This document shows positions 50,011 to 61,883 of a stretch of 64,000 nucleotides of DNA, piece after piece (position 1 is the first letter of the stretch; the number at the start of each line of letters is the position of its first letter). Under the pieces are notes generated by a model. It was not told the DNA's origin. It searched no databases and was given only the letters and a program-made list of their open reading frames with translations. The translations under genes were made by a program, and so were the position numbers. Origin of the DNA: Watersipora subatra (lineage: Eukaryota > Bryozoa > Gymnolaemata > Cheilostomatida > Watersiporidae); contig NC_088711.1 in the NCBI RefSeq assembly GCF_963576615.1, positions 19,810,182 to 19,874,181 of the forward strand, written 5' to 3'.

Positions 50011-50980
50011 GCGTGAAGCTATATCGGAAAAAAAATTTGAAAAAAAATGCTCAACCCTTTGATCAGGTATAAGCCCCCAAAAAACAACTGAAACTCATGT
50101 AATTTATTTTTGAAAATTCAATAAAATCGATATTTTATGAACATGCATAGCTCAAATCTTAAATTTATTTCTACAAACAAAAATTTTTGTACATATACAT
50201 TCATTCACATATCTACTACTCAAAAAAAATACAACCATGTGCAATTATCCCTGTATGAAATGCTTGGAAGCATTTATTTTTCGGTAGAGTCAAACGCTAT
50301 AACGTAGCCGTGCGAGCCACCATAACGATCATTTTCTCTGTAAATTCCAAGTTTATTAAATGTCCAAAAAGTTTACATCACTTCTATCATTTGAATTATT
50401 TTTATTCTGATCAGACAAAAAATCACTAACGATCGCAGGATCAAATAATCTTTTATTTTACCGTTTTGAAAGTCGAGCCGATGTTGACTGGTTTTTTCTA
50501 ACTTTTATTCTTTTCCAAGGAGGCGCGAATTGTTTAGCTTTTAGCCCAAAGCAACGCCTCTCAGATAATCGTTTCATATTGTAAATCATCGACAAATATC
50601 TTGTTGATGATATTTAAAACTTACTAGTGTTCATATCCTTTGTTTAACGTTACTAGGCGACAGGTTTATAAACGTCTACCGAAATAGACATAAATGTCGT
50701 TTCCCCACACAACCGGTAAACGACATTCTGGTCGTTTCCCCTGCCAAAGAGTTAACCTCACATGGCCACCAACATTATGGCAACCAATATAGAGCTGTAG
50801 TAGACATGCAGCCAGTACAGTATGAATTACACATACATAAACACAATACACAGAAATAAACAAACACCTTCATTTAAAAGTTAGAAAGGTAAATGTTGTA
50901 TATGTTGATTAAAAGTAAATTTTCTGTGCAAAACTTTGTTATTACCGGTGTAAGGACGGGCATTCAGTAGTATATCTATA
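50010..50980. other. Intergenic AT-rich sequence
   Basis: No gene supported. Near 50,900-50,970 a further decayed Helitron-like 3' end is seen (TGTGCAAAACTTTGTTATTACC). Confidence 0.35.
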
Positions 50981-50984
50981 AATT

Positions 50985-51230
50985 GAAGTGCTTGTCGTAT
51001 GTCCGGTTAATAGCGATTGGTTAAAATACACACACTTCAGTCCAGTGCACCATGAGAGATCATGATGTGTAATGATTATATGTACAATTATTCTGAAGTT
51101 TTGGCATGGTGGTTGCGTGGTTTAGTGGTAGTGTTCTTGACTTCCCATCCGTGCATCTCCGTGCATCCACATGTACTGGTTTGATTCCTGTGATGTGTAA
51201 TCTTTTTTCCTAACGCTCTTAGCTACCTTT
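50985..51230 (-). mobile_element. Inverted SINE-like fragment with tRNA-like block
   Basis: Contains TAATAGCGATTGGTTAAAA as at about 9,247, and on the plus strand a tRNA-like A box GCGTGGTTTAGTGGTAGTG (about 51,115) and B-box-like TGGTTTGATTCC (about 51,178). Confidence 0.45.
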
Positions 51231-51716
51231 TGACAGACACGACTCTTATTATAGTAAAGATTAAAATATTAGCTCAAGTTACTAGCTTACGTTACTCAAA
51301 TTCATTGGGTAAAGAAACTTAGCTGACGGCAACTACATTAGAGTTTCTCATCTCTATACATGTAATTCTAGATCGGACATTCCCAACTTGCGTCCCTAAA
51401 AAGCTAGGTTACATCACATATTTATGGGCGAGGGTTGTAGCGTCCATTGCGACACCGATATTGAATCACTGTAAAAAAGCCCTCAAAACAAAAATTACTT
51501 TGAAAGTTAGTGGACCAATCTTTATTTTGAGTACAAAATCGGCATCGGCGTGTCTGATTACCTGTGAACAAACTATGAAAGCTGTTCGTGGCAGTTATGG
51601 TTTAACATTTCTTTTAACTGTATGTACTTATCTATTAAGATTCTAAGATCTGTTGTAACATATTTAATGCATATGTTTAATACTTAATGTTATATGTTCA
51701 TTTATTTAATGCTTAA

Positions 51717-52632
51717 AGGTTGACTTGCAACAAAATTTTCATTACAGTTATTTGGTATCAAAAGGTTCACCATGGTTCACTCTGTTGTTTTGTAGGCTCA
51801 AAATACATATGTAGAAATGTGATTACAAGCTCTTGAAAGCTCAAAAACGAACAGTTAAAAAAAACGGCCGTAGGTTGGAATCTCCTTATTTGGATGACGC
51901 ATTCAACCCGACGTGGTTATTGTTTTGACACGTGATGGACATAGGCCAATAAAAGGCTCAATATAGCACTTCTCGTAACACTAGTTTATGATAAACATTT
52001 CGGGTTCTACCGGAAAGCCCTTATCAAATATAAACACTCGCTACTCTACAATTTCGTTTCAGCTTGGTCTAATCATCTAGTCATAATCTGATCATGTGAC
52101 CCATATTTTCTGCCAAAAGGCGCGAACAACTTCTGCAACATTTTTTTACTATTACAGGTGATCAATAGGCCCTTCATATTTATCAGAGGATGATACGCAC
52201 CCCTCGAGCTAAGGTTAAAAAATTGAACTAATTTTAGGCGAGATTTTGAGATATCAGTGCTCAAAGTGACAGCATTACAATAATAATAAAATAGAAATAG
52301 GACAGTAGACATGGTTTTATTAAATGCGTGAAGCTTATTTGTGAAAATATTTCAACGAATGAAGTTGTATGAAAGTGTAAACAGAAGCACAACTTGTTCA
52401 ACTACATCACATTCGAGCCATTTTGAGAAGGATTTCAACCTACAGCGCTTTCGTGATGGCTGCGATGAACTGTTCATTTTTGAGCTTTTAAGAGCTTGTA
52501 ATCACATTTACACATATTTTGTGGAATATGTGGAAATGTGTCATCACATCTTATTCTACAACACAGCAAAGTAAGACACAGTGAACCTTGATACCATATA
52601 ACTGTAATGTGATATTTGTTGTAAGTCAACAT
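51717..52632. mobile_element. TTAA-flanked MITE, second copy
   Basis: 916 bp, flanked by TTAA at 51,713-51,716 and 52,633-52,636. The left end AGGTTGACTTGCAACAAAAT matches the element inside the tRNA array. The interior is collinear with that copy, for example TTTATGATAAACATTTCGGG here and its relative at about 18,686. Confidence 0.8.
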
Positions 52633-52636
52633 TTAA

Positions 52637-53158
52637 ATAAATGCAAATGGTGACCTCTTAGAAGATTGTTGCCTTTTCATGATAGTTTGCAATATGTAAA
52701 CTGAACATACTAGAAAAGTACTCTTCTTCTTTATGACTAATAAAACGGTTTTGTTGGTGAGATACACACCAGAGAGAGTTGCAACTCACAATATAATTCA
52801 ATTTTAGCATAGCTGAATACATTATTTTTTAGACTCAATGTGAACTAGCAAGGCCAAAAAGGGGCCGTAGCAGTCAAAGAGTAGCTATTATTTTTACAAT
52901 TGAATTATTGTCAAATTGAGCCAAGATGTCACCGAGGCACAGTGAAGCATGCAAAATTCTGCTCAGGCTATGGATGAATATAAGTTTGACAGAAACATAA
53001 CACAGAAAGGTTTTCTCTATTTGTATCTATAATGCTACATAAAAATTCTGACTACATATTTAAAACTGAAAGAATCAAACACAAAATATGTCGGGCTGAA
53101 TATTAGCTTCCTAGAACAATGATAATTACAGTTGCCTGAAGTGTCTTTGGTTTGCAGA
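52637..53158. other. Intergenic sequence
   Basis: No recognised gene or repeat. Confidence 0.35.
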
Positions 53159-53278
53159 TTTGTGTACATACCTGCCAACTCTCACACATTGGGCGTGAGA
53201 CTCACGCAATCACCCCAAAGAAAAAATGGAAATGCGTGAGATTTTTTGCCCCAATTTCCCCAATTTTAAATATACTAT

Positions 53279-53447
53279 TGTTATAGATTTAGTTTAGTTA
53301 TTAGTTTAGAGGTTATTGTGACTTCCAGTAGACCGTGAGACAACCTCAATGGTGGATGCTGCTTGTGTTATAACTTACATAAATTAATCCTAATAAATAC
53401 TTGTTTATACCTGACATCTGATCCTGTAATTAATCAAAACTAAAACA
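53279..53447 (+). repeat. 5' LTR
   Basis: 169 bp, TGTTATAG...AAAACA. It differs from the 3' LTR at two visible positions, in CTTCCAGTAG versus CTTCCGGTAG and GCTTGTGTTA versus GCTTGTATTA. Confidence 0.92.
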
Positions 53448-53465
53448 TGGCGCTGCGAGTAGGGT
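53448..53465 (+). other. Putative primer binding site
   Basis: TGGCGCTGCGAGTAGGGT starts directly after the LTR, with the TGG that pairs with a tRNA CCA end. I could not assign the tRNA. Confidence 0.6.
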
Positions 53466-53629
53466 CAGCAAGCACCCTATGATTCATGTGAACTGTCAAG
53501 AGTGAGACATTGTTTCAACAAAGCGTGCCAAAGGCAAATCAGTCTATCAATGGAATATTGATCTGACTTTAAACCTCTCAGATAAGTGCAGTATAGTAAC
53601 CATATAGTATTTTATAATCTAAAGAAATT

Positions 53630-55162
53630 ATGCCAGCAGTAAAACCTCCCAGTGAACTGGATTTCACTAATGCCAGTGAAATGTGGCCTGAGTGGAAAAA
53701 GCGTTTTGCCAGATATAGGAGTGCAGCTGACATTGATGCTAAAACAGCCCAGAAACAAGTGGACATACTCATTTTTGTAATGGGGGAAGAAGCTGAAAAA
53801 ATATTCCCTTTGCTAACAGTAGCACCTGATACTAGTGGTACACCTGCGAATACATTGTATGCCAGAACATTAGCTGCGTTTGATGCATATTTCCAACCCA
53901 GAGACTGCTCACTACACTACAGTATACTGTTTTCTAACCGTGTTCAGGGTAATCATGAATCTAATGAGGAATACATTAGGGCGCTATATGAGTTAGTCAC
54001 CAAATGTAATTGGGGAGATGAACAACAAGTGTCTATGTTGAGAACAAGAATCTTGGCTGGTATGAAAGATAAAGAGTTATCCAGGGAGTTGCAATTAGAT
54101 GACCGTGTGACTTTAGACGCAATTAAATCAAAAATGAGGGCCAAAGAAATAATTTTCAAGCATCAGAGAGAGGAAGTAGATGGGCTAGGCAGCTCTAGCA
54201 GCTCAGTAGTAAATTCAGTAGGCCTAGGTGCTGAAGGAGGAGTGGCACCACTGAATGCAATAAACCGAAAGTGGAGAGGTCAAACGACACCTCATTCTGA
54301 CAAAAAACTGGTTTCTGACTGTAAATATTGTGGGGGTAGCCATGCACAAGGCCGGTGTCCCGCGTATGGAAAGCGGTGTAACACATGCAATCTATTCAAT
54401 CATTTTGCCCGAGCGTGCAAACAAGGCCGAGGACAGAGAAGTGACAATTCTCTAAAAACTCTATCTGTAGAAGTAGATTCTCAATGGGAGGGTAATGCGT
54501 ATGGAAAGCATCAGGCACTGGCGGTGTCTGTAGGAAACCCAGACTCTGAAGAAGAGAGTGACATTGAATTTTCAGTTTTTAGTGTTAACGGGGGTAATGG
54601 GGGTTGGTTCTTAGATATTTCTATTGTGAACAAAATTGTAAAATGTCAAGTTGACACGGGGGCCCAGGTAAGCATTATGGACATGTCTACTTTGAAGAGT
54701 TTGGGGGTTAGTCGCATCAAGAGCTCTAGGATTTCACTACTGGGTTTGGGGGGCCAACAAATTCGGCCACTCGGTAAAGTCTCATTGCGGGTGACAATCA
54801 ATAAAAGGGCATGCAAAACGATGTTTTATGTAGTTGATGGTTCAGCGCATCAGGGGACTTTGTTGGGATTACCTGCCATCAAGGATTTGGGGCTCATACC
54901 GGGTGTAAATGTAGTAAACGAGCTGTCAATCAGCAATGCCGGTTCTAAAAAATGTGAAGACATTGTGAAAAGTTATGAGAGTGTTTTCCAGGGTTTGGGT
55001 AAGCTTCAAAATGAAATCAAGTTTCAGTTAAAGCCCTCAGCTGTGCCTAAAGCAGTAGCACCTAGAACAATACCACAGGGTATTAGACAAAAGTTCAAAG
55101 ATGAATTGAACAAACTGGAAAATGATGGTATCATATGTAGGGATGACGAGCCCTCCGAGTGA
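53630..55162 (+). pseudogene. gag-pol: Retrotransposon gag, protease and start of reverse transcriptase
   Basis: 510 codons. Residues 1-200 are gag-like (WPEWKKRFARYRSAADI). A double zinc knuckle lies at about 228-263 (CKYCGGSHAQGRC and CNTCNLFNHFARAC), and an aspartic protease at about 340-420 with active site VDTGAQVSIM. The start of the reverse transcriptase domain follows. It ends early at TGA (55,160-55,162), where the family normally continues; the downstream RT frame is the same, so this is a single nonsense change. Confidence 0.88.
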
Positions 55163-55651
55163 CTAAGTCCAACAGTAACTGTTAGAAAACCAAATGATAA
55201 GATCAAAATATGCTTGGATCCACAGTACTTAAATACTCAAATGATCAGAACACAGTGTCTCATTAGTACCAGCACAGAGATATTTGCTCGTCTACATGGG
55301 GCTAAGTATTTCAGTTGTTTAGATGGGAAGCAAGGCTTCCACCAGTTGCCGTTGACTTATGAGTCTTCGAGGCTCACCTGTTTCGTCACACCATACGGTA
55401 AGTTTAGATACCTCAGATGCCCTATGGGTATATGTAACGCACCTGAGCTATTTCATGCCAAAATGGTTGACATGTTACAAGGCATTGAGGGAGTAGAGGT
55501 ATATATCGATGATATTTTGATCCATGCCAAAACGTTCAAGCAGCATAATGATAGGCTACGCCAAGTTTTAGAGAGATGTAAAAGCACTGGCCTAACCCTA
55601 AACAAAGAGAAGTGTTTTTGGACAGCAAGTGGTGACTTTTCTAGGTCATGA
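55163..55651 (+). pseudogene. pol: Retrotransposon reverse transcriptase segment
   Basis: Same frame as the upstream part, past the TGA. It contains the RT core: LDGKQGFHQLPL, FRYLRCPMGICNAPELF, and the catalytic YIDD box in VEVYIDDILIHAKT. The frame fails near 55,630 by one base. Confidence 0.85.
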
Positions 55652-56021
55652 GTTATCCGAACACGGCGTCCGACCTAGGGCCGACAAGGTAAGTGCTGTG
55701 AAGAATATGGTCATACCCACTGATAGCAAAGCAGTTGAGAGGGTACTCGGATTTATAAACTACTTGTCCAAATTCATTCCAGGGCTGTCTGAATTGACTT
55801 ACCCTTTGAGAGATGTGTGCAAAAAGTCGAAGGAATTTATCTGGGAGATTAAGCAAGCTCAGGCTTTTGAGGCATTGAAAAAGAGTATCCTTGATGCTCC
55901 CACTCTTTCTTACTTTGATCCAAACTCTCCAGTCACCCTCTCAGCTGATGCTAGCTCTCATTCTTTGGGAGCCGTACTCCTACAGAATGGTAGGCCATTG
56001 AGTTTGTGGCTAAGTCTCTAA
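55629..56021 (+). pseudogene. pol: Retrotransposon RT thumb and RNase H start
   Basis: Shifted by one base from the upstream RT. It carries FLGHELSEHGVRP, the connection region, and the RNase H start LSADASSHSLGAVLLQNG with catalytic Asp. It stops after a second one-base frame change near 55,995. Confidence 0.85.
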
Positions 56022-57721
56022 CGGAAACCCAACAAAGGTACTCGCAAATCGAGAAGGAGCTGTTGGCTACTGTTTTTGCATGCAAACGATTCCGATATTA
56101 CTGTTTGGGCAGACATGTCACCATTGCCACAGACCACAAACCGCTGTTGGGTATCATGGAAAAAGAGATAGCCACGCTTTCCCCTAGGCTGGCCGCCATG
56201 CGACTGGAGCTGCTAAGTTACTCATTCACGCTGACTTATGTTCCGGGTAAGGACATGGTAATAGCTGATACTCTCTCCAGAACGTGCCCTGCAGGTACAG
56301 GGCTGGTAGAAGATCTGGGACCGGATCCGCTTATGCAGGTTTGCAATGTGGTAATTAGATCTGAAAAGACTATGTATAAGTATGCCCTGGCTACGAGGAA
56401 TGATGAAGAACTGGCTGTAGTGCTGCAGTTCATCAGGGAAGGGTGGCCAACTGCCAGACGAGCGTGCCCAAGTCGGGCTTTACCCTACTGGAGTCTGAGA
56501 AATAACCTAGTAGAGGTAGGGGGTATTGTATTTTACGGCAGCAGACTAGTAATTCCGGTAACATTGAGAAATGAGGTTTTAGATACATTACATTCTGCTC
56601 ATCAGGGTATAACTAAAACATTACAACGCGCTCAGACAGCTGTCTTTTGGCCTGGCTTAAGACGGCGGATAAAAGACAAATGCATGGCTTGTGAGCCTTG
56701 TCGTACAGTGGAAAGAAAAGGTAAGAAAGAACCACTGATTCCTGTACCAATACCAGATTTCCCATTTCAGAAAGTTGGTGTCGACTTGTTTAGTTTCAAA
56801 GGTAAGGAGTACCTTATGGTAATAGACTATCTTTCCAAATGGCCGGCGATAAAAGAATTAGCGACCACAACCGCTAAAACTGTGGCACAAGCACTATCAC
56901 AAGTGTTTTCAGATTTTGGGACTCCGCAAGTACTGGTATCAGATAATGGTCCTCAGTTCTCGTCTTCATATTTTAGAGAATACTGTAATTCAAAAGAAAT
57001 TAAGCATGTCACCAGTTCGCCGCTTCATCCCTCAGGGAACGGCCAAGTTGAGCGAACTATTAAAACGGTAAAGTCGATGATGGGTCGATGTGTTGACTGG
57101 TGGGAAGGGTTGACTACTCTCCGCAACACGCTGGTTGCAGAGGGCTTGCCTACCCCTGCCCAGCTGCTGCAGGGGCGCTCTCTGCGGGATGGTCTGCCCC
57201 TCCCAGAAAGTAGGTATCAAGTTCAGACATACGAGTTAGGTGATATCAGATTAGCACTAGGCGAATGCAAAGCAAAGGATAAGTATTACCATTATAGAAA
57301 AGCTGGGCCTGAAAAAAAAATGTTTAGATCAAAGCAACAAGTATATTTCAGAACTGCAAAGGATACATGGATACAAGGTGAGATTGTGGATACACATAGT
57401 GATAGATCATATTTAGTGAAGACAGCCAACAACATGGTATTCAGACGTAATAGTATAGATATACGAAGTAGTCAAGTCAACAGCTCAGGGCCTCCTAAAG
57501 AGTTTCCTATGCCCAACAATGATTCAGAAATTATAAAAAATGCAAGTGCTGGGGATCCAAACAGAGTCCGCACAAGCGAACCAGGGGGTTCTGATGGACT
57601 GTCGACTAGCATCGCGAGCGCACCGCAAATTGTCCCAGCATCGAGTCCGGTGGTAACGCGGTCTAGATTTGGCAGAGAACTAAAAAGACCTGCGTATTTA
57701 GATCAGTATGAGTGTTCATAA
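56006..57721 (+). pseudogene. pol: Retrotransposon RNase H end and integrase
   Basis: 571 codons in the original frame. RNase H residues include SQIEKELLA and ATDHKPL. The integrase zinc-binding HHCC region lies at about residues 193-232 (HSAHQGITKTL, then CMACEPC). The DDE core has Asp in VGVDLFSFKG, Asp in SDNGPQFSS and Glu in GNGQVERTIK. The tail ends VVTRSRFGRELKRPAYLDQY. This part is intact, but it is cut off from gag by the upstream breaks. Confidence 0.9.
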
Positions 57722-57937
57722 GTGGGTCCTGAGCCGCGGTCGGCTGATACCTCATGCTCTTGGGTGGGGTTCCGAGTGCTTGGGTGGGATCCCGTGTTTT
57801 ACTTAGAGGTTATAGTTTTTCTTGGTAGTTAGTAGTTGTAGTTTACTTGTTTGATATTATATTGTTTGACAATCACATTTACAAGTTTGGGTTCTACCTT
57901 TTATCTCTGGAAATGGTTTATGGTTTAAACATTTTGG

Positions 57938-57950
57938 TAGTGAAGGGAGA
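57938..57950 (+). other. Polypurine tract
   Basis: AGTGAAGGGAGA lies directly before the 3' LTR, as needed for plus-strand priming. Confidence 0.7.
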
Positions 57951-58119
57951 TGTTATAGATTTAGTTTAGTTATTAGTTTAGAGGTTATTGTGACTTCCGG
58001 TAGACCGTGAGACAACCTCAATGGTGGATGCTGCTTGTATTATAACTTACATAAATTAATCCTAATAAATACTTGTTTATACCTGACATCTGATCCTGTA
58101 ATTAATCAAAACTAAAACA
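57951..58119 (+). repeat. 3' LTR
   Basis: 169 bp, same length as the 5' LTR, and followed by the ACTAT duplication. Confidence 0.92.
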
Positions 58120-58199
58120 ACTATCATTGCTACATCAAATGCCCCAAAACCAAATCTCATGCATTGCCTCACTCTTGGGTTGGCAGGTCTGTTTGTGTA

Positions 58200-58962
58200 C
58201 GTACTTTCAAGAAAGAACTCCTTAAAACCGAGGTAGATAGTGTTGTGCTAGTACTACCATTGTGACCATTAACAATATTTTAGCAATGAGTTGTGCAATA
58301 AATTTTTCAGTAATTCACCACAATACTTGATGTAAGTATATACATGTACATTTGTACGTATCACTATTTGTTAAGATGTATGCTTGTTTTAATCTGAAAA
58401 AAGGCAGGCTAAACGCAAACAGCTTTCAAGTAATACAGTGGTTTTATAGTGCTAAATTGGCATATTTTATCTGACCACGCCTTGGCCAATGCAAAGAAAT
58501 AACCTTGCCATGTTGACAAACACATAGGGTCTCAAAATTAATTCGTTTTATTAAGAGCTTAAAAATGACGAAGGTAGCGCAAATTACATTACTCGAGTTT
58601 ACCTTTTAAAATTCAAATATTTGTATTGGACATATAGCAACAAAGTACAGAATTTAGGCAACTAAAAGGCTAACTAGCGTGTAAAATGCTTCGAAACACG
58701 CCAAACCATCAGTTGAAATGGAACGTCCTCTTAGTGACATTGCTCAAATTCGGGTGGAAAACTAAGACGACAGAAGAGCGGTGCGGGGTGGGCATCGAAT
58801 ATAGACTCGAAGCAACTGTATGCGCATAGACTCAGATTGAGGAGTCGCTAAAACTTCGTTGATTCAGGTAACTTCCTACACACCGGAAATGACTCATTGT
58901 CGCTATGTAATAAATTTTTAGGTGTTGGCATTGCGTTTATTAACAAGCTAACACTATTAAAT
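58200..58962 (+). promoter_or_regulatory. Upstream region of RABAC1
   Basis: Contains the promoter and 5' UTR of the next gene, but no TATA box or start site can be fixed. Near 58,878 ACCGGAAATGACTCATT combines an ETS-like CCGGAA and an AP-1-like TGACTCA. A possible 53-nt intron (GATTCAG|GTAACT at 58,867 to TTTTTAG at 58,920) is weak. Confidence 0.35.
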
Positions 58963-59051
58963 ATGTCTAACGGGGAAGCAAACTTTGATCTATCTGGTAA
59001 CATTGATTCTCCTCCAACTTATCATGCTGCAACAACTGGTGCAAAAACTGG
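58963..59051 (+). CDS. RABAC1: RABAC1 exon 1
   Basis: Starts MSNGEANFDLSGNIDSPP and ends in ATTGAKTG, phase 2, before GTAAGG. The ATG is the first in frame and lies close to a TTTTTAG that may be a 5' UTR acceptor. Confidence 0.8.
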
Positions 59052-61830
59052 GTAAGGAAAGGAGTGCTGTTAGATATTAGTAAAATAATTTCACATTTAC
59101 CACGGCAAGCCCAATATAACCAAATATTAAATAATACGTACGGGGTAATGTCGAAGATGAAAGAAGCTTAATTTTTAATTGAAACAAAAATAAACAGCAA
59201 TGCAATTTTGCCATTGATTTGTATTATACTCTTTTCAGTACAAGTTTAGCAATTGCGTTTTAATCAAAATCTAAATTAGGCTAAATCTTGGTAAGTCTAA
59301 TATGTTCTAAGAGGTTTGGAGCAGTTTATAATGCATTATTAATTGATGTGTACACATAAAGTACAGTATTGAGCAAGAAAATTGACTAATTTAATAGCTA
59401 GTCGATCTCATAGGAGTCTGAGGATGAAAACATGTAAAAAGTAAAAATAAAGATGAAGAAAAACCTGCGTGATTAAATTTTATTATTGTACTTTTTGGAA
59501 TGAAAATTATGGAAAGACAGTAGACTCTATTATTTTGGGTGATAAGACAAAAAGCATGTGATGTGCCTACTGGTTGATTATATATGTCACTGTTTGGGGT
59601 ATCGACGCCCCAAACAGCTGAGATGACTGTCATGGCATGAGATTGACTAACGGATAGTCTTTCATTGGTCAGGCGAGAATTAGTATATTGATTTTATGGA
59701 CTCATCATAATTCTGTGAAATAAACCAATTACAGCTATGTAGTTGAAATTTGGATAGATTATTGAGCGTTGAACTATTAAAATGTTGTTGACCGCATATA
59801 TTTGAATTGTAGAGACTGGTAACCAGGCAAGTAACCCTTGCTATAATTTGCAGTAAGCAAATCGTTGAACCTTTTGCTCAGTTTATGCGGTCGTTCGGCA
59901 TTCTGATAATAGATTGTGGTTTCATATAATTCTGCATATTTTCTAGTTGCTTGTGGTAGATTAATAAATTGCTGTGAAGTGCATATATTGTGGCACTTCA
60001 TGAAAAGAAAAATCATAATTTTGAAACAAGGGTGTAAAGAGGAGTAATGTCAAACATTTTTGCGGAAAACTAGCCACTAATTGTTTAGATAACATACTAA
60101 ATTAGTTGGTTAACACTACGCAAATAGTTTACATACCACATACTTTTTGTGAAGTTCTTGATATTAATCATTATATTATATTGTATTAATATTTCACATG
60201 CTTTTCTCAAATGTATATATATATTCAAAAATTTCACTATGCATAATATGCGGTATTTTCATTAATCACTAATTGTTTAGTTTTTGGGCTACATCATCCA
60301 TTCTCTATGCATTACGATGGGTAACTGTAAAATAGAGTGCACTCATCAAACACTATCAATACTCAATCGATCAGTTAATATGTATCTATTACCTCTGTAT
60401 ATCTGAAAATAACTGTCTGTTGACTATCCACCACTTTAGTCACACTTTAGTAACGATATAGTAACTCTATGCGTATCACAAGTAATCTGATCTCTAGTTA
60501 ATTACTAGCCCAATATCATATTTTAGCATGCTGTTATTAACCTTCATGTGACATAGGATATATGCCGTTCACTCCTATCTCAATCCTGTTGAATATTTAT
60601 CTCTAAGATATCGATATTGTGAAGTTACAACTAGCATAGACAAAACCACTCATGTTTGGTGTGCACATGTTTGAGGTAACATTCGAAATATCATTTTTGA
60701 AATATTAAAAGTGAAATTGAAATATTCCTTTTTTGAAATTTCATTAAAATATAATTTTTCAGGTTTACAATTAATTCTGCGATGATGATAATATCATCAA
60801 TAAACTGTAGCAACATATGTATGCGGCATATGTACATGTATAATAGTAATAATATTATGACACAACACATTGTTGTGCATAGATTCTGAGGCGTTACATT
60901 TAGAAAATCGTTTCACGTAGTTCTGAACTACATGTATTAGTTTTCTGACAAAATACAAGCTGACATGTTTTACATGTATTTGTAAGATTGCCTGTAAGCA
61001 GTGGAGATACCAAAGTGGATTTATCTGGAAATCTAGATGTTCCTACACCTGCTGCCACCAGTGCTAAAACTGGGTGAGCAAATCTAAATATCACAAAAAG
61101 TCACATAATAAATTAAAATTTTCTAAAGATGTTTGTAACCGATTAGTGAGTGGTCATGCTGGGTGTAGGTCTACCAGTTAGTATACTTATCTATAACTTA
61201 AAAGTGTAGACAATTTTAATGGCTATTTTTTCTAATGACCATTTTGCTGTATTTGTTTTGAGTTTGGTATAACCATTAAACCTCTAGGCATCAAATCTAT
61301 TGTCTGGTTTGGAGTATGTATAAATGTATAAGTAGTCAAAACTACAGCGAACAATACTCTACTTATTAGAAACATAGAGTACGTGTATAGGTTTGAGTGC
61401 TGAAATTGGCGGACTTATACTTAGCTTGAGTTGTTATTTTTTCATTAGAGTCGGGATAGGTCGATTTCATGCTAATATGAACAGTCATCTAGTGCAGTCA
61501 TCTAGTGCAGTCATCTAGTGCAGTCATCTAGTGCACTAGCACGAAACCCGGCTTTTCATAAATCCAGTAAAATAACAACTCAACATATATATGAACGATA
61601 GTGTCTGCTTATCTTTCTTTGTTCTGTTCCAGCTACTAACAGTTTCACCTTTCTGTATGCATCATCTCTCTCTCTCCATATACATGTATATATACATCTG
61701 TACGCGTCATCTCTCTGGCCATATGTATATACATCTGTATGCGTCATCTCTCTGGCCATATGTATATACATCTGTACGTGTCATCTCTCTGGCCATATGA
61801 TTATACATCTATATGCGTCATCTCTCTCTT

Positions 61831-61883
<53 letters not shown>

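Larger units (their letters stand above)
53279..58119 (+). mobile_element. Ty3/gypsy LTR retrotransposon, recently inserted, gag-pol broken
   Basis: Two 169-bp LTRs starting TG and ending CA flank a 4.5-kb body with gag, protease, reverse transcriptase, RNase H and integrase in Ty3/gypsy order. The target duplication is ACTAT (53,274-53,278 and 58,120-58,124). The LTRs differ at only two visible sites. The coding region has an in-frame TGA at 55,160 and two one-base frame changes (near 55,630 and 55,995), so this copy cannot make an intact polyprotein. No envelope gene. The gag and pol style suggests the Mag/SURL-like group, which is an inference. Confidence 0.93.
53167..58191. mobile_element. 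hAT-like MITE split by the retrotransposon
   Basis: The ends CATACCTGCCAAC and CAGACCTGCCAAC (reversed right end) are flanked by the 8-bp duplication TTTGTGTA at 53,159-53,166 and 58,192-58,199. Eight-bp duplications and CA-type ends fit the hAT superfamily. Without the retrotransposon it is about 179 bp. Confidence 0.75.

Noticed and set aside
49731..50072. 113-residue plus-strand frame
   Set aside because: It runs over the palindromes and an antisense tRNA-like repeat; no coding signature.
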